Shown here: piece after piece, positions 26,212-34,769 of the stretch
Layout: each line of letters begins with the position of its first letter
Position numbering within the stretch: position 1 is the stretch's first letter
NCBI GenBank assembly: GCA_015277795.1
Contig: CP063848.1
Location: forward strand, 806,001-870,000
Length of the DNA: 64,000 nt
Reading direction: 5' to 3'
From: Massilia sp. UMI-21
GTDB lineage: Bacteria; Pseudomonadota; Gammaproteobacteria; Burkholderiales; Burkholderiaceae_D
Notes under the pieces: model-generated
What the model was told of the DNA's origin: nothing
What the model saw: only the letters and a program-made list of their open reading frames with translations
Database searches by the model: none
Position numbers and translations under genes: made by a program

Positions 26212-28410
26212 TTAGCGTATTGACGAAGGCGCCGTGCTGCTGGCGGCGGCGCGCGCCAGCAGCGTCACCAGGCGCTCGATCGCATAGGGCTTGGCCAGCA
26301 CCCGCACACCCGGGATCGCAGGCTGGCGTTCGGTATAGCCGGTGGCCAGCAGTACCGGCAAGCTGGGGTGGCGCTGGCGCACGATGGTGGCCAGGTCGAT
26401 GCCGTTTACCGTGCCGGGCATGACGATGTTCGAGAACACCACGGCGGGTCGGAGGCCGCCGTCGAGCAGGGCCACGGCCTGCTCGCCGTCGTGGGCAACC
26501 ATGACCTCGAAGCCGGCTTCTTCGAGTGCGTGCGCGACCGCTTCGCGCACCAGCGGGTCGTCTTCGACGAACAGCACGCTGCCGCGCGCGCGCGGCAATG
26601 GCGCGCCAGGCGCCGCCGGCAATGCGTCCGGCGCCGCCTGCTGCGCGCGCGGCAGGTAGATGTCTACCCGCGTACCCCGGCCGGGCTCGCTGTCGAGCAG
26701 CAGCAGGCCTTGCGACTGCAGGGCGAACGCGTAGGCCTGCGGCAGGCCGAGGCCGGTGCCCTGGCCCTGGGCCTTGGTGGTGTAGAAGGGGTCGAGTGCG
26801 CGCGCCAACACCTCGGGTGTCATCCCGCTGCCGGTGTCGCTCACGCTGACGCGCACGTAGTCGCCGGGTGGCAGCGCAGCCAGGGCCGCGCTCGCGGCAG
26901 GATGGCCCAGGCCGAGATGGCGCGCCTCGATGCGCAGCACGCCGCCGTGCGGCATCGCGTCGCGCGCATTCACCGCCAGGTTCAGCAGCGCCAGGTCGAA
27001 TTGCAGGGGCTCGACGGTCACCGGCCAGGACGGCTCGTCGCAGTCGATCTGCAAGACGATGTCGTCACGCAGCGCTCCGCTCATCAGCTGGCGCGCACTG
27101 CGCAGTTGCCGGCAGGCATCAACCGTCTCCTGGCGCGCTTCCTGGATGCGGCCGAAGGAGCCGAGCTGGCCGGTCAGGGCGGTGGCGCGCTGCACGGTCT
27201 TCTTGCAGGTCTGGACCAGGCCACTTACCTTCTCGTCCTTGTTCCTGAGTTCGACCAGTTGCAGCGCCGTACTGAGGGTCTGGAGCAGGTTGTTGAATTC
27301 GTGGGCGATGCCGCCGGTCAGGCGGCCCAGCGCTTCCAGCTTCTGCGCCTTGAGCAGGGCGTTCTGGACACGCTCGGTGGTCGCCACCGCTTCGGCGACC
27401 CGCTGCTCCAGCACCTGCTGCGATTGCCGGATCTGGCGTCCGGCCTCGGCCATGCGCAGCGCGACGTTGTCGATCTCGACCAAGCCCTGTGGCCGGTAGC
27501 TGATCTCCTTGCCCTGGCCCAGTTCGTCCGCGCCTTGCCCGAGATACTCGATCGGGACGATCGCGCGCCGCGCCAGCCGGTGCGCCGCCAGCATCCCGGC
27601 CGCCAGCAGTGCCGCCATCAGTGTGCCCAGCAGGGCAGCGGCGCGCAGCGGCACGCGGCGGATGTCGCTGTTCGGGATGCTGATCAACACCTTCCAGTCC
27701 GAGGCCGGCACGGTATCGAAAAAGGCGCGCACGTCGATGTCGTCGAGGGTGCGGCTTTGCCACAGTCCGCGCTGGGCGGCCTGGAGCCTGTGCAGGGCGG
27801 CCGCGCCGGCCCGCTCGCCCACGTAGCGTTCGGGATTGCGCGAACGGGCCAGCACGACGCCCTGGCGGTCGACCAGTGTCACGATCCACTCGGGCCGGAA
27901 ATGCTGGCGTTCCAGCAGCGGCTGCAGGGTCGCGAGATTGATGCCCATTGCCAGGTGATAGCGTACCCGACCGTCGATTCTGACCGGTACCTGGATGGCG
28001 TAGTCGGGACGCTTGTCCAGCGGCGCGATGAACACGTCGGACACCAGCATGCTCCCGGCGCCGTGGCGCTCCATGAGTGCCTCGATCGTCGCCACCCGCC
28101 GTAGCGGCAGGGCGGCGCCGAAGGACTGGCGTGTATTGAGCAGCTGGCGTCCGTCGAGGTCGCTCAGTACGATGACGGTGTCGCGCGCGGGCGCGATGCG
28201 GCGCGCATAATCGTAGAACTGCCGCAGCTCGCCTGTTTGCACGCTGGCCGACTCGGCCAGCGTGCTCAGGATGTCGGCGCGCGCCTGCAGCTCGTTGTCC
28301 ACCAACAGCGCGAAGGCGCGCGTGGCATCGGCCACGTTGCGGGTCTGCGCCGTCTGTTCCTCGTGATACACGTAGCTGACCGCCAGCGCGGCCGCGATGA
28401 ACGACGGCAC
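26212..28410 (-). CDS. hybrid sensor histidine kinase with a degenerate receiver
   Basis: 732 aa as drawn. N-terminal membrane segment, a dCache-like periplasmic sensor (about residues 20-250), a second membrane segment (about 257-277), HAMP-like linker, coiled coil, HisKA with His370 in GGIAHEFNNLL, HATPase_c (NLAVNARDAM, DTGSGMT, GTGLGL) and a C-terminal receiver. The receiver keeps VEDD, ATGYTE and AKPY, but the acceptor Asp is Asn661 (VVFSNIVMPG, codon at 26428-26430). The GTG at 28410 cuts the first membrane helix; the open frame continues upstream (RIRSRLLILVLAIL) without a standard start codon until a stop near 28496. It lies 205 bases before the VpsR-type activator. Confidence 0.82.
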   Translation of the reverse strand: MPSFIAAALAVSYVYHEEQTAQTRNVADATRAFALLVDNELQARADILSTLAESASVQTGELRQFYDYARRIAPARDTVIVLSDLDGRQLLNTRQSFGAALPLRRVATIEALMERHGAGSMLVSDVFIAPLDKRPDYAIQVPVRIDGRVRYHLAMGINLATLQPLLERQHFRPEWIVTLVDRQGVVLARSRNPERYVGERAGAAALHRLQAAQRGLWQSRTLDDIDVRAFFDTVPASDWKVLISIPNSDIRRVPLRAAALLGTLMAALLAAGMLAAHRLARRAIVPIEYLGQGADELGQGKEISYRPQGLVEIDNVALRMAEAGRQIRQSQQVLEQRVAEAVATTERVQNALLKAQKLEALGRLTGGIAHEFNNLLQTLSTALQLVELRNKDEKVSGLVQTCKKTVQRATALTGQLGSFGRIQEARQETVDACRQLRSARQLMSGALRDDIVLQIDCDEPSWPVTVEPLQFDLALLNLAVNARDAMPHGGVLRIEARHLGLGHPAASAALAALPPGDYVRVSVSDTGSGMTPEVLARALDPFYTTKAQGQGTGLGLPQAYAFALQSQGLLLLDSEPGRGTRVDIYLPRAQQAAPDALPAAPGAPLPRARGSVLFVEDDPLVREAVAHALEEAGFEVMVAHDGEQAVALLDGGLRPAVVFSNIVMPGTVNGIDLATIVRQRHPSLPVLLATGYTERQPAIPGVRVLAKPYAIERLVTLLARAAASSTAPSSIR

Positions 28411-28493
28411 CAGGATGGCCAGGACGAGGATCAGGAGGCGGCTACGGATACGTATGGGAGACCGCTGCGGGCCGGGAATTGGGCAATTTGACG

Positions 28494-28499
28494 ATTATA
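28494..28499 (-). promoter_or_regulatory. -10 box candidate for the sensor kinase gene
   Basis: Perfect minus-strand TATAAT; no convincing -35 at 16-18 bases. If used, transcription would start near 28486 and the only conventional in-frame start is GTG at 28410. Confidence 0.35.
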
Positions 28500-28589
28500 C
28501 AGAGGCAATATTAATTTCAGCATGTCGCCGCCATGCGCGTGCGCCGGACACGGCCGGCATGCCGGGCCGTGCATGGGCCGGGCAGCTTG

Positions 28590-28595
28590 TATAAT
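28590..28595 (+). promoter_or_regulatory. -10 box candidate for the ubiE operon
   Basis: TATAAT 26 bases before the ubiE start codon; the -35 region is poor. Its presence fits ubiE having its own promoter now that the DUF971 gene is far upstream. Confidence 0.35.
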
Positions 28596-28621
28596 GTGGC
28601 AACCCTCAACCGCATGCACAT

Positions 28622-29356
28622 ATGACGAATACCACCCATTTCGGCTACAAGACCGTCGCCGAGGACCAGAAGGTCCAGGAAGTCGCCAAGGTCTTCCATT
28701 CGGTCGCTTCGAAATACGACGTCATGAACGACCTGATGTCGGCCGGCCTGCACCGCGCCTGGAAAATGTTCACCATCGCGCAGGCGGGCGTGCGTCCCGG
28801 CTTCAAGGTGCTCGACATCGCCGGCGGCACCGGCGACCTGGCCAAGGCATTCGCCAGGCAGGCGGGCCGCAGCGGCGAGGTCTGGCTCACCGACATCAAC
28901 GAATCGATGCTGCGCGTCGGCCGCGACAGACTGTTGAATAAAGGCATGGTCACCCCGACCCTGTTGTGCGACGCCGAGAAACTGCCATTTCCGGACAATT
29001 ACTTCGACCGCGTCAGCGTGGCTTTTGGCCTGCGCAACATGACGCACAAGGACCAGGCACTGGCTGAAATGCGCCGCGTGCTCAAGCCCGGCGGCAAGCT
29101 GCTGGTGCTGGAGTTCTCGAAAGTGATTGCGCCGCTGCAAAAACCGTACGACCTGTATTCGTTCTCGGTGCTGCCGTGGCTGGGCCAGAAGATCGCCGGC
29201 GATGCCGAGAGCTACCGCTACCTGGCAGAATCGATCCGCATGCATCCCGACCAGGAAACCCTGAAGGCCATGATGCTCGATGCCGGACTGGAGCGGGTCC
29301 AGTACCACAACCTGACGGCGGGCGTGGCCGCATTGCACACTGGCATCAAGCTGTAA
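28622..29356 (+). CDS. ubiE: bifunctional demethylmenaquinone/2-methoxy-6-polyprenyl-1,4-benzoquinol C-methyltransferase UbiE
   Basis: 244 aa. SAM-dependent C-methylation in ubiquinone synthesis. Class I methyltransferase motif I is [15 protein letters not shown], then the family segments [19 protein letters not shown] and [17 protein letters not shown]. The N-terminal [19 protein letters not shown] and [15 protein letters not shown] are UbiE signatures. First of the ubiE-Tim44-ubiJ-ubiB group. Confidence 0.96.
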   Translation: MTNTTHFGYKTVAEDQKVQEVAKVFHSVASKYDVMNDLMSAGLHRAWKMFTIAQAGVRPGFKVLDIAGGTGDLAKAFARQAGRSGEVWLTDINESMLRVGRDRLLNKGMVTPTLLCDAEKLPFPDNYFDRVSVAFGLRNMTHKDQALAEMRRVLKPGGKLLVLEFSKVIAPLQKPYDLYSFSVLPWLGQKIAGDAESYRYLAESIRMHPDQETLKAMMLDAGLERVQYHNLTAGVAALHTGIKL

Positions 29357-29381
29357 GCGCATTTTTGAAGGAAGAACGACG

Positions 29382-30386
29382 ATGAAGAAATTCGTGGCAA
29401 CGATGGTCCTGGCGGTCACCGCGGTCTCGATGATCGCGGAAGCCACGGCACGCCCGATGGGCGGCAAGCGCTCCTTCGGCCGCCAGTCGCAGGCCGTGCG
29501 CCAGATGCCGGCCCCGGCCCCGGCGCCGGCCCCGGGCTTCCAGCAGCGCCAGCCGTCGGCCGTGCCGGCCACCGCCGGCGCCGCAGGCGCCGCGGCCGCC
29601 GCACGCAGCACCCAGCGATCGGGCATGTGGAAGGGTATCCTCGGCGGCGCCCTGCTGGGCCTCGGCCTGGGCGCGCTGCTGTCGCACTTCGGCATCGGCG
29701 GCGCGTTTGCCAGCGTGATCTCGGCGATCCTGATGATCGGCCTGCTGCTGCTGGCCGTGCTGTTCGTGGTACGCATGTTCCGCCGCAAGGACACCCCGGC
29801 CAACCCCGCCTTCGGCGGCTACACCAATCCGGTGCCGGTCGGCGCCGCCAGCCCGGCGGCGGGCAGCGCAGCGGGCGCCGTGTCGACCCCGGAGATCGGC
29901 TCCGGCCTGCGCCAGCCCGCGGCCTTCCAGGGGCAGCAGTCGGGCCAGTTCGGCAGCGTCGACCTCGGCAAGCCGGGCGCGGGCGCGCCGGCCATGCATC
30001 GGCAATGGGGCGTGCCGGGCGACTTCGACCAGGACGCCTTCCTGCGCCATGCGAAAGCCTCGTTCATCCGCATGCAGGCCGCCTGGGACCGCGGCGACAG
30101 CAACGACCTGCGCGAATTCACCACCCCCGAAGTCTTCGCCGAGCTCAAGATGCAGATCCAGGAGCGGGGCGGGAATGCGGACTTCACCGACGTGGTGACG
30201 ATCGACGGCCAGTTGCTGGGCATCGAGACCAGCGCCACCGACTACCTGGCCAGCGTCCAGTTCAACGGCATGATCCGTACCGCCCCGAACGCGCCGGCCG
30301 AGCCTTTCGTGGAAGTCTGGAACATGTCCAAGCCCTTGTCGGGGCAGGGCGGCTGGGTGCTGGCCGGGATCCAGCAGCTCAGTTAG
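29382..30386 (+). CDS. Tim44-like domain membrane protein
   Basis: 334 aa. N-terminal signal/anchor (KKFVATMVLAVTAVSMIAEATA), a Pro/Ala-rich low-complexity stretch, two close hydrophobic segments (about residues 85-130), a long Ala/Gly linker, and a C-terminal Tim44-like domain (DFDQDAFLRHAKASFIRMQA, then RGDSNDLREFTTPEVFAELK). The domain is named after the mitochondrial import protein; in betaproteobacteria this gene is found between ubiE and ubiJ, with function unproven. AAGGAAGAACGACG precedes the ATG. Confidence 0.88.
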   Translation: MKKFVATMVLAVTAVSMIAEATARPMGGKRSFGRQSQAVRQMPAPAPAPAPGFQQRQPSAVPATAGAAGAAAAARSTQRSGMWKGILGGALLGLGLGALLSHFGIGGAFASVISAILMIGLLLLAVLFVVRMFRRKDTPANPAFGGYTNPVPVGAASPAAGSAAGAVSTPEIGSGLRQPAAFQGQQSGQFGSVDLGKPGAGAPAMHRQWGVPGDFDQDAFLRHAKASFIRMQAAWDRGDSNDLREFTTPEVFAELKMQIQERGGNADFTDVVTIDGQLLGIETSATDYLASVQFNGMIRTAPNAPAEPFVEVWNMSKPLSGQGGWVLAGIQQLS

Positions 30387-30456
30387 TTCTTTATAATTAT
30401 TTTCCGGTAAAGCTTCGTGCTGCCGGGTTTGTGCCCGGCAAACTGGTAAGATCGAA

Positions 30457-30485
30457 ACCGCCCTGATACCGGGCGGTTTTTTTTT
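30457..30485 (+). terminator. Rho-independent terminator between Tim44 and ubiJ
   Basis: 7-bp stem ACCGCCC/GGGCGGT (30457-30463 with 30471-30477), 7-base loop, then nine T (30477-30485). A second hairpin (TGCCGGG/CCCGGCA) lies just upstream. ubiJ must be reached by read-through or by its own promoter. Confidence 0.88.
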
Positions 30486-30504
30486 GATTAACCTGTGTGC
30501 TGCC

Positions 30505-31161
30505 ATGTTCCCGAGTTCTGCCATGCTGACGACACCTGCCGTCGCCACGATCAACCATCTGCTGGCCCAGGAAGCCTGGGCGCGTGAAGCGCTGCTCCGC
30601 CATGCCGGCAAACAAGCCTGCATCGACACCGGCCACCTGGCGCTGCGCCTGCGCGTGGCGCGTGACGGCATGCTCGAGCCCGGCACGTCCGACGAGCCGG
30701 CGCACGTGACCATCCACGTCAAGCTGGCCGACCTGCCGCTGATCGCACAGAACCGCGACCGCGCCTTTTCCTACGTAAGAATCGCGGGCGACGCCGAGTT
30801 TGCCAACACCATCTCGTCGCTGTCGAAAGGCCTGCGCTGGGATGCCGAGTACGACCTCGAACGCATCGTCGGCCCGCTGGGCGCGCGCGGCCTGGTGCAG
30901 GGCGCGCAGGGCGCCGCGACCGGCGTGCTGGGCGCAGGGCGCCGGCTGGCCGAGAACGTGGCCGAATTCCTGCTGGAAGAGCGGCCGGTGCTGGTGCGCC
31001 CGAGCGCGGTGGACGAACTGGCCGCCGAAGTGGTGCGCCTGCGCGACGACGTCGAGCGCACCGCCAAGCGCATCGCCAGGCTGGAACAGCGCCTGGCGTC
31101 CACCGCCGCGCCCAGCCTCGCGCCGGGCCGGCCGAGCGTGATACTGAGTCCGGATAACTGA
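30505..31161 (+). CDS. ubiJ: ubiquinone biosynthesis accessory factor UbiJ (SCP2 domain)
   Basis: 218 aa. UbiJ scaffolds the soluble ubiquinone-biosynthesis complex and binds lipid intermediates through an SCP2 domain. Here the SCP2-like part covers about residues 10-110 ([20 protein letters not shown], then [20 protein letters not shown]), followed by helices and a C-terminal coiled coil ([20 protein letters not shown]). The start is uncertain: ATG at 30505 or 30523; a TTG at 30484 lies in the terminator T-run and is rejected. It overlaps ubiB by one base. Confidence 0.88.
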   Translation: MFPSSAMLTTPAVATINHLLAQEAWAREALLRHAGKQACIDTGHLALRLRVARDGMLEPGTSDEPAHVTIHVKLADLPLIAQNRDRAFSYVRIAGDAEFANTISSLSKGLRWDAEYDLERIVGPLGARGLVQGAQGAATGVLGAGRRLAENVAEFLLEERPVLVRPSAVDELAAEVVRLRDDVERTAKRIARLEQRLASTAAPSLAPGRPSVILSPDN

Positions 31162-32744
31162 TGATATTGAAATTCCTGCGCCTGCTGAAAATCCTTACCG
31201 TCGCGACCAAGTACGGTCTCGACGAAATCGCGGTCACGAGCCTGCATGCGCCGCGTACCGCCCGCTTCATGAATACCGTATTCTTCTGGCGCCGCATCAC
31301 CTCGCCGCGCGCCATTCGCCTGCGCCAGGCGCTCGAAGAGCTGGGGCCGATCTTCATCAAGTTCGGCCAGGTGCTGTCGACCCGGCGCGACCTGATGCCG
31401 CCCGATATCGCCGACGAACTGTCGCTGCTGCAAGACCGGGTGCCGCCCTTCGATTCCGACCTGGCGGTGGCCCAGATCACCGAGGCGCTCGGCGCCCACC
31501 CCGACCAGTTGTTCGCGAGCTTCGAGCGGGTGCCGGTGGCCTCGGCGTCGATCGCCCAGGTGCACTTCGCGACCCTGAAGAACGGTACCGAGGTGGCGGT
31601 CAAGGTGCTGCGTCCCGGCATGCGCAAGACCATCGACGAAGACCTGGCGCTGATGGACATGGCGGCGCGCCTGATCGAAAAGGTATGGGCCGAGAGCCGC
31701 CGCCTGAAGCCGCGCGAGGTGGTCGCCGAGTTCGACAAATACCTGCACGACGAGCTCGACCTGATGCGCGAGGCCGCCAACGCCAGCCAGTTGCGCCGCA
31801 ATTTCGCCGACTCGACGCTGCTGATGGTGCCGGAGATGTACTGGGACTATTGCTCGAGCAGCGTGATCGTCATGGAACGCATGCGCGGCATTCCGGTGTC
31901 GCAGATCGACCGGCTGGCGGCCGAGGGTGTGGACCTCAAGAAACTGTCGAGCGATGGTGTGGAGATCTTCTTCACCCAGGTGTTCCGCGATGGCTTCTTC
32001 CACGCCGACATGCACCCGGGGAACATCCTGGTGTCGGTCGAGAAGGAAAGCTTCGGCCGCTACATCGCGCTCGACTTCGGCATCGTCGGCACGCTCAACG
32101 ATTTCGACAAGGATTACCTGTCGCAGAACTTCCTGGCCTTCTTCCGCCGCGACTACAAGCGCGTGGCCGAGGCCCACATCGAATCGGGCTGGGCGCCGCG
32201 CGACACCCGGGTGGACGAGCTCGAATCGGCGGTACGCGCCTGCTGCGAGCCGATCTTCGACCGTCCGCTAAAAGACATTTCCTTCGGCCAGATCCTGCTG
32301 CGCCTGTTCCAGACCTCGCGCCGCTTCAATGTCGAGGTCCAGCCGCAGTTGGTGCTGCTGCAAAAGACCTTGCTGAACATCGAAGGCCTGGGCCGCCAGC
32401 TCGACCCCGACCTCGACCTGTGGAAGACCGCCAAGCCCTACCTCGAGCGCTGGATGGGCGAGCAGATGGGCTGGCAGGGCATGGTCGAGCGCCTGCGCGC
32501 CGAGGCGCCGCGCTATGCGCATATCTTCCCGCAGCTGCCGCGCCTGCTGCACCAGACGCTGGAGCGCCAGGCGCATTCCAACATCACGCCAACCCACCGC
32601 GGCCAGCAGATGCCGCAGGCCGACCTGCTGCTGATGGTGCTGATCGAGCAGCGCCGCACCAACCGCCTGCTGGCTTTCCTGGCGGCGGTGGTGGTCGTGG
32701 TGGGCGGCATTGCCGCCGGTTACGGCCTGATGCATGCCGGCTGA
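31161..32744 (+). CDS. ubiB: ubiquinone biosynthesis protein UbiB (atypical kinase/ATPase)
   Basis: 527 aa. UbiB-family ATPase with the ABC1/ADCK fold. KxGQ motif in [17 protein letters not shown], Ala-rich [11 protein letters not shown] replacing a glycine loop, catalytic [13 protein letters not shown] and metal-binding LDFGIVG. Two C-terminal membrane helices ([20 protein letters not shown]) anchor it. Start ATGATATTG overlaps the ubiJ stop, so translation is coupled. Its 3' end overlaps the next gene by 11 bases. Confidence 0.96.
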   Translation: MILKFLRLLKILTVATKYGLDEIAVTSLHAPRTARFMNTVFFWRRITSPRAIRLRQALEELGPIFIKFGQVLSTRRDLMPPDIADELSLLQDRVPPFDSDLAVAQITEALGAHPDQLFASFERVPVASASIAQVHFATLKNGTEVAVKVLRPGMRKTIDEDLALMDMAARLIEKVWAESRRLKPREVVAEFDKYLHDELDLMREAANASQLRRNFADSTLLMVPEMYWDYCSSSVIVMERMRGIPVSQIDRLAAEGVDLKKLSSDGVEIFFTQVFRDGFFHADMHPGNILVSVEKESFGRYIALDFGIVGTLNDFDKDYLSQNFLAFFRRDYKRVAEAHIESGWAPRDTRVDELESAVRACCEPIFDRPLKDISFGQILLRLFQTSRRFNVEVQPQLVLLQKTLLNIEGLGRQLDPDLDLWKTAKPYLERWMGEQMGWQGMVERLRAEAPRYAHIFPQLPRLLHQTLERQAHSNITPTHRGQQMPQADLLLMVLIEQRRTNRLLAFLAAVVVVVGGIAAGYGLMHAG

Positions 32745-33342
32745 TCCGCCGAGCTTTGCCAGCCGCGATCCGCTCAGTCCGCAATTCTGGGACGAGCGCT
32801 TCGCCAGCGCGTTTACGCCGTGGGACCGCGGCGGCGTGCCGCAGGCGCTGCGCGATTTCGTCGCCGCCCGTCCGCGCCCGCTGGCGAGCCTGATTCCCGG
32901 TTGCGGCAGTGCCTACGAATTGGCCTGGCTGTGCCAGGCCGGCTGGGACGCCATCGCGATCGACTTCGCGCCGCAAGCGGTGGCGCGCGGCAAGGCGCTG
33001 GCGGGGCAGTGGGCCGATCGCGTGGTGCAGGCGGATTTCTTTACCTGGCAGCCGCAGCATTCGCTCGACTTCATCTATGAATGCGCCTTCCTGTGCGCGC
33101 TGCCGCCCGCCATGCGGCCGCGGGTGGTGGCAAGCTGGGCCGGGCTGCTGGCGCCGGGCGGCCTGCTGGGCGGCTTCTTCTTTGTTGACCAAACGGTAAA
33201 AGGTCCGCCTTTCGGCATCGAGCGGGCAGCGCTGGAACACCTGATGGCGCCGTATTTCGACCTGGTGGAGGACGCCCAGGTGGCCGATTCGATTCCCGTC
33301 TTCGCCGGCAAGGAGCGCTGGATGCTCTGGCAGCGCCGCTAG
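32734..33342 (+). CDS. TPMT-family SAM-dependent methyltransferase
   Basis: 202 aa. Thiopurine-S-methyltransferase-like fold: start region [22 protein letters not shown], motif [21 protein letters not shown], then [15 protein letters not shown] and [20 protein letters not shown]. Bacterial relatives methylate thiols, tellurite or selenite; the substrate here is not shown. It overlaps the 3' end of ubiB by 11 bases, so it is in the same operon. Confidence 0.85.
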   Translation: MPADPPSFASRDPLSPQFWDERFASAFTPWDRGGVPQALRDFVAARPRPLASLIPGCGSAYELAWLCQAGWDAIAIDFAPQAVARGKALAGQWADRVVQADFFTWQPQHSLDFIYECAFLCALPPAMRPRVVASWAGLLAPGGLLGGFFFVDQTVKGPPFGIERAALEHLMAPYFDLVEDAQVADSIPVFAGKERWMLWQRR

Positions 33343-33412
33343 GGCCTGTCTGACTCATGCCGGGCAGGGGATAGCGCATTTGCCTAGGGTGGCCGGCGAA
33401 GCCCCCATAAAA

Positions 33413-33438
33413 GAAAAGCCCGCATGCGCGGGCTTCAT
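33413..33438 (+). terminator. hairpin, probable terminator of the ubi operon
   Basis: AAGCCCGC/GCGGGCTT stem around a short loop in 33343-33741, with only a weak T-run. Just upstream (33382-33407) TAGGGTGGCCGGCGAAGCCC looks like a decayed family-1 repeat. The rest of this 399-base gap holds the fmdB promoter region and nothing else I recognise. Confidence 0.55.
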
Positions 33439-33703
33439 AAGTACAGCGTTCTTTTACGGACCAGCGGCGGTGCAGGGCACCGCGCAAAATCTTCTGTTTC
33501 TTCTTAACTGTGAGCAGCAGAGCTTGCCTGCTGCCATCATGCTCTCAAGAAAGATGCTATTTAATCACCCCGGCTGTTGTTGAGCAAACGAAACAGTGCG
33601 CGACGATGAAGAAAAACAACACCTGGCACAGGCCCGTGTGCTTCCGGGAAGCGGTCCAGCTTGGCTGCCGAGCCGAAACGGGCAAGCCTGCCCACAAAAG
33701 CTT

Positions 33704-33709
33704 TATAAT
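33704..33709 (+). promoter_or_regulatory. -10 box candidate for fmdB-DUF502-aspS
   Basis: Perfect TATAAT 32 bases before the fmdB start; no clear -35. Confidence 0.4.
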
Positions 33710-33741
33710 TCAGGGTTTTGAAGATTTTTGCGGAGTATCAA

Positions 33742-34059
33742 ATGCCGATTTACGCCTACCGCTGCGATGAATGCGGTTTTACCAAGGATGTGCTGCAAAA
33801 AATTTCTGACCCGGTGCTGACGGTCTGTCCGTCGTGCAGCAAGGAAGCCTTCAAAAAGCAGGTGACCGCTGCCGGCTTCCAGCTGAAGGGCACGGGTTGG
33901 TATGTGACCGATTTCCGCGGCGGCACGCCGCCGGCGACGGGTACGGCAGGCGCCAACGGCGGCGGCGCTGCGCCGGCCGCTGCGTCCGACAGCAGCGCCA
34001 GTGCGGCCAGCACCCCGGCTCCCGCTCCGGCCGCCGCGGCTGACAAGAGCAGTACCTGA
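33742..34059 (+). CDS. FmdB family zinc-ribbon protein
   Basis: 105 aa. N-terminal zinc ribbon with two cysteine pairs, YRCDECGFTKDV and TVCPSCSKEAFKK, then VTAAGFQLKGTGWYVTDF, the FmdB signature. The C-terminal third is low-complexity Ala/Pro/Ser. The ATG at 33742 is chosen over an upstream ATG at 33718 because the family begins MPIYAYRC. It is typically found just before a DUF502 gene and aspS, as here. Proposed regulatory role; not demonstrated. Confidence 0.92.
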   Translation: MPIYAYRCDECGFTKDVLQKISDPVLTVCPSCSKEAFKKQVTAAGFQLKGTGWYVTDFRGGTPPATGTAGANGGGAAPAAASDSSASAASTPAPAPAAAADKSST

Positions 34060-34121
34060 AGCACCATTAGCCCGAATGCTGCGGCCGACGGCCGCAGCCC
34101 GAACAAGAACAAGAGAACGCG

Positions 34122-34709
34122 ATGCGCAAATATTTCCTGACTGGCCTGCTGGTACTGGTGCCCCTGGTGATCACGGCCTGGGTGCTGAGCATGATCATCA
34201 GCACGCTCGACCAGTCGCTGCTGTTCATGCCGCAAGCCTGGCAGCCGCGCCAGCTGTTCGGCATGGACGTGCCGGGCTTCGGCGCGGTCCTGACCCTGGC
34301 CATCGTGTTCGTTACCGGCCTGCTGACCAATAACCTGATCGGCGGCTACGTGGTGCGCCTGGGCGACCGCGTGATGAAGCGCATCCCGGTGGTCAGTTCG
34401 CTGTACGGCAGCGTCAAGCAGGTCTCGGACACGCTGTTCTCGTCCTCGGGCAATGCGTTCCGCACGCCGGTCCTGATTCCGTATCCGCACGCGGATTCCT
34501 ATACCATCGCTTTCCTGACCGGGGTGCCGGGCGGCGACGTCAAGAACCACCTGGTGGGCGACTACGTGAGCGTGTATGTGCCGACCACCCCGAACCCGAC
34601 CTCGGGCTTCTTCCTGATGATGGAACGCAGCAAGGTCGTGGAACTGAACATGTCCGTGGACGCGGCCCTGAAGCACATCGTCTCGATGGGCGTGGTCGCT
34701 CCGGAATAA
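34122..34709 (+). CDS. DUF502 family membrane protein
   Basis: 195 aa. Two N-terminal membrane helices (YFLTGLLVLVPLVITAWVLS and GFGAVLTLAIVFVTGLLTNN) followed by a conserved domain with RIPVVSSLYGSVKQVSDTL and FLTGVPGG. Function unknown. It lies between fmdB and aspS, an order conserved in betaproteobacteria; 60 bases separate it from aspS. Confidence 0.9.
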   Translation: MRKYFLTGLLVLVPLVITAWVLSMIISTLDQSLLFMPQAWQPRQLFGMDVPGFGAVLTLAIVFVTGLLTNNLIGGYVVRLGDRVMKRIPVVSSLYGSVKQVSDTLFSSSGNAFRTPVLIPYPHADSYTIAFLTGVPGGDVKNHLVGDYVSVYVPTTPNPTSGFFLMMERSKVVELNMSVDAALKHIVSMGVVAPE

Positions 34710-34769
34710 AGAACAGAGCAAAATACAGGGCTTCGGCCTCTACGAATCAACCAACCTGGAACGAAAACT

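Noticed and set aside
33382..33407. TAGGGTGGCCGGCGAAGCCC as a seventh family-1 repeat
   Set aside because: Only the left flank and part of one arm match; the CGCGTTCAA end is missing. At most a decayed copy.
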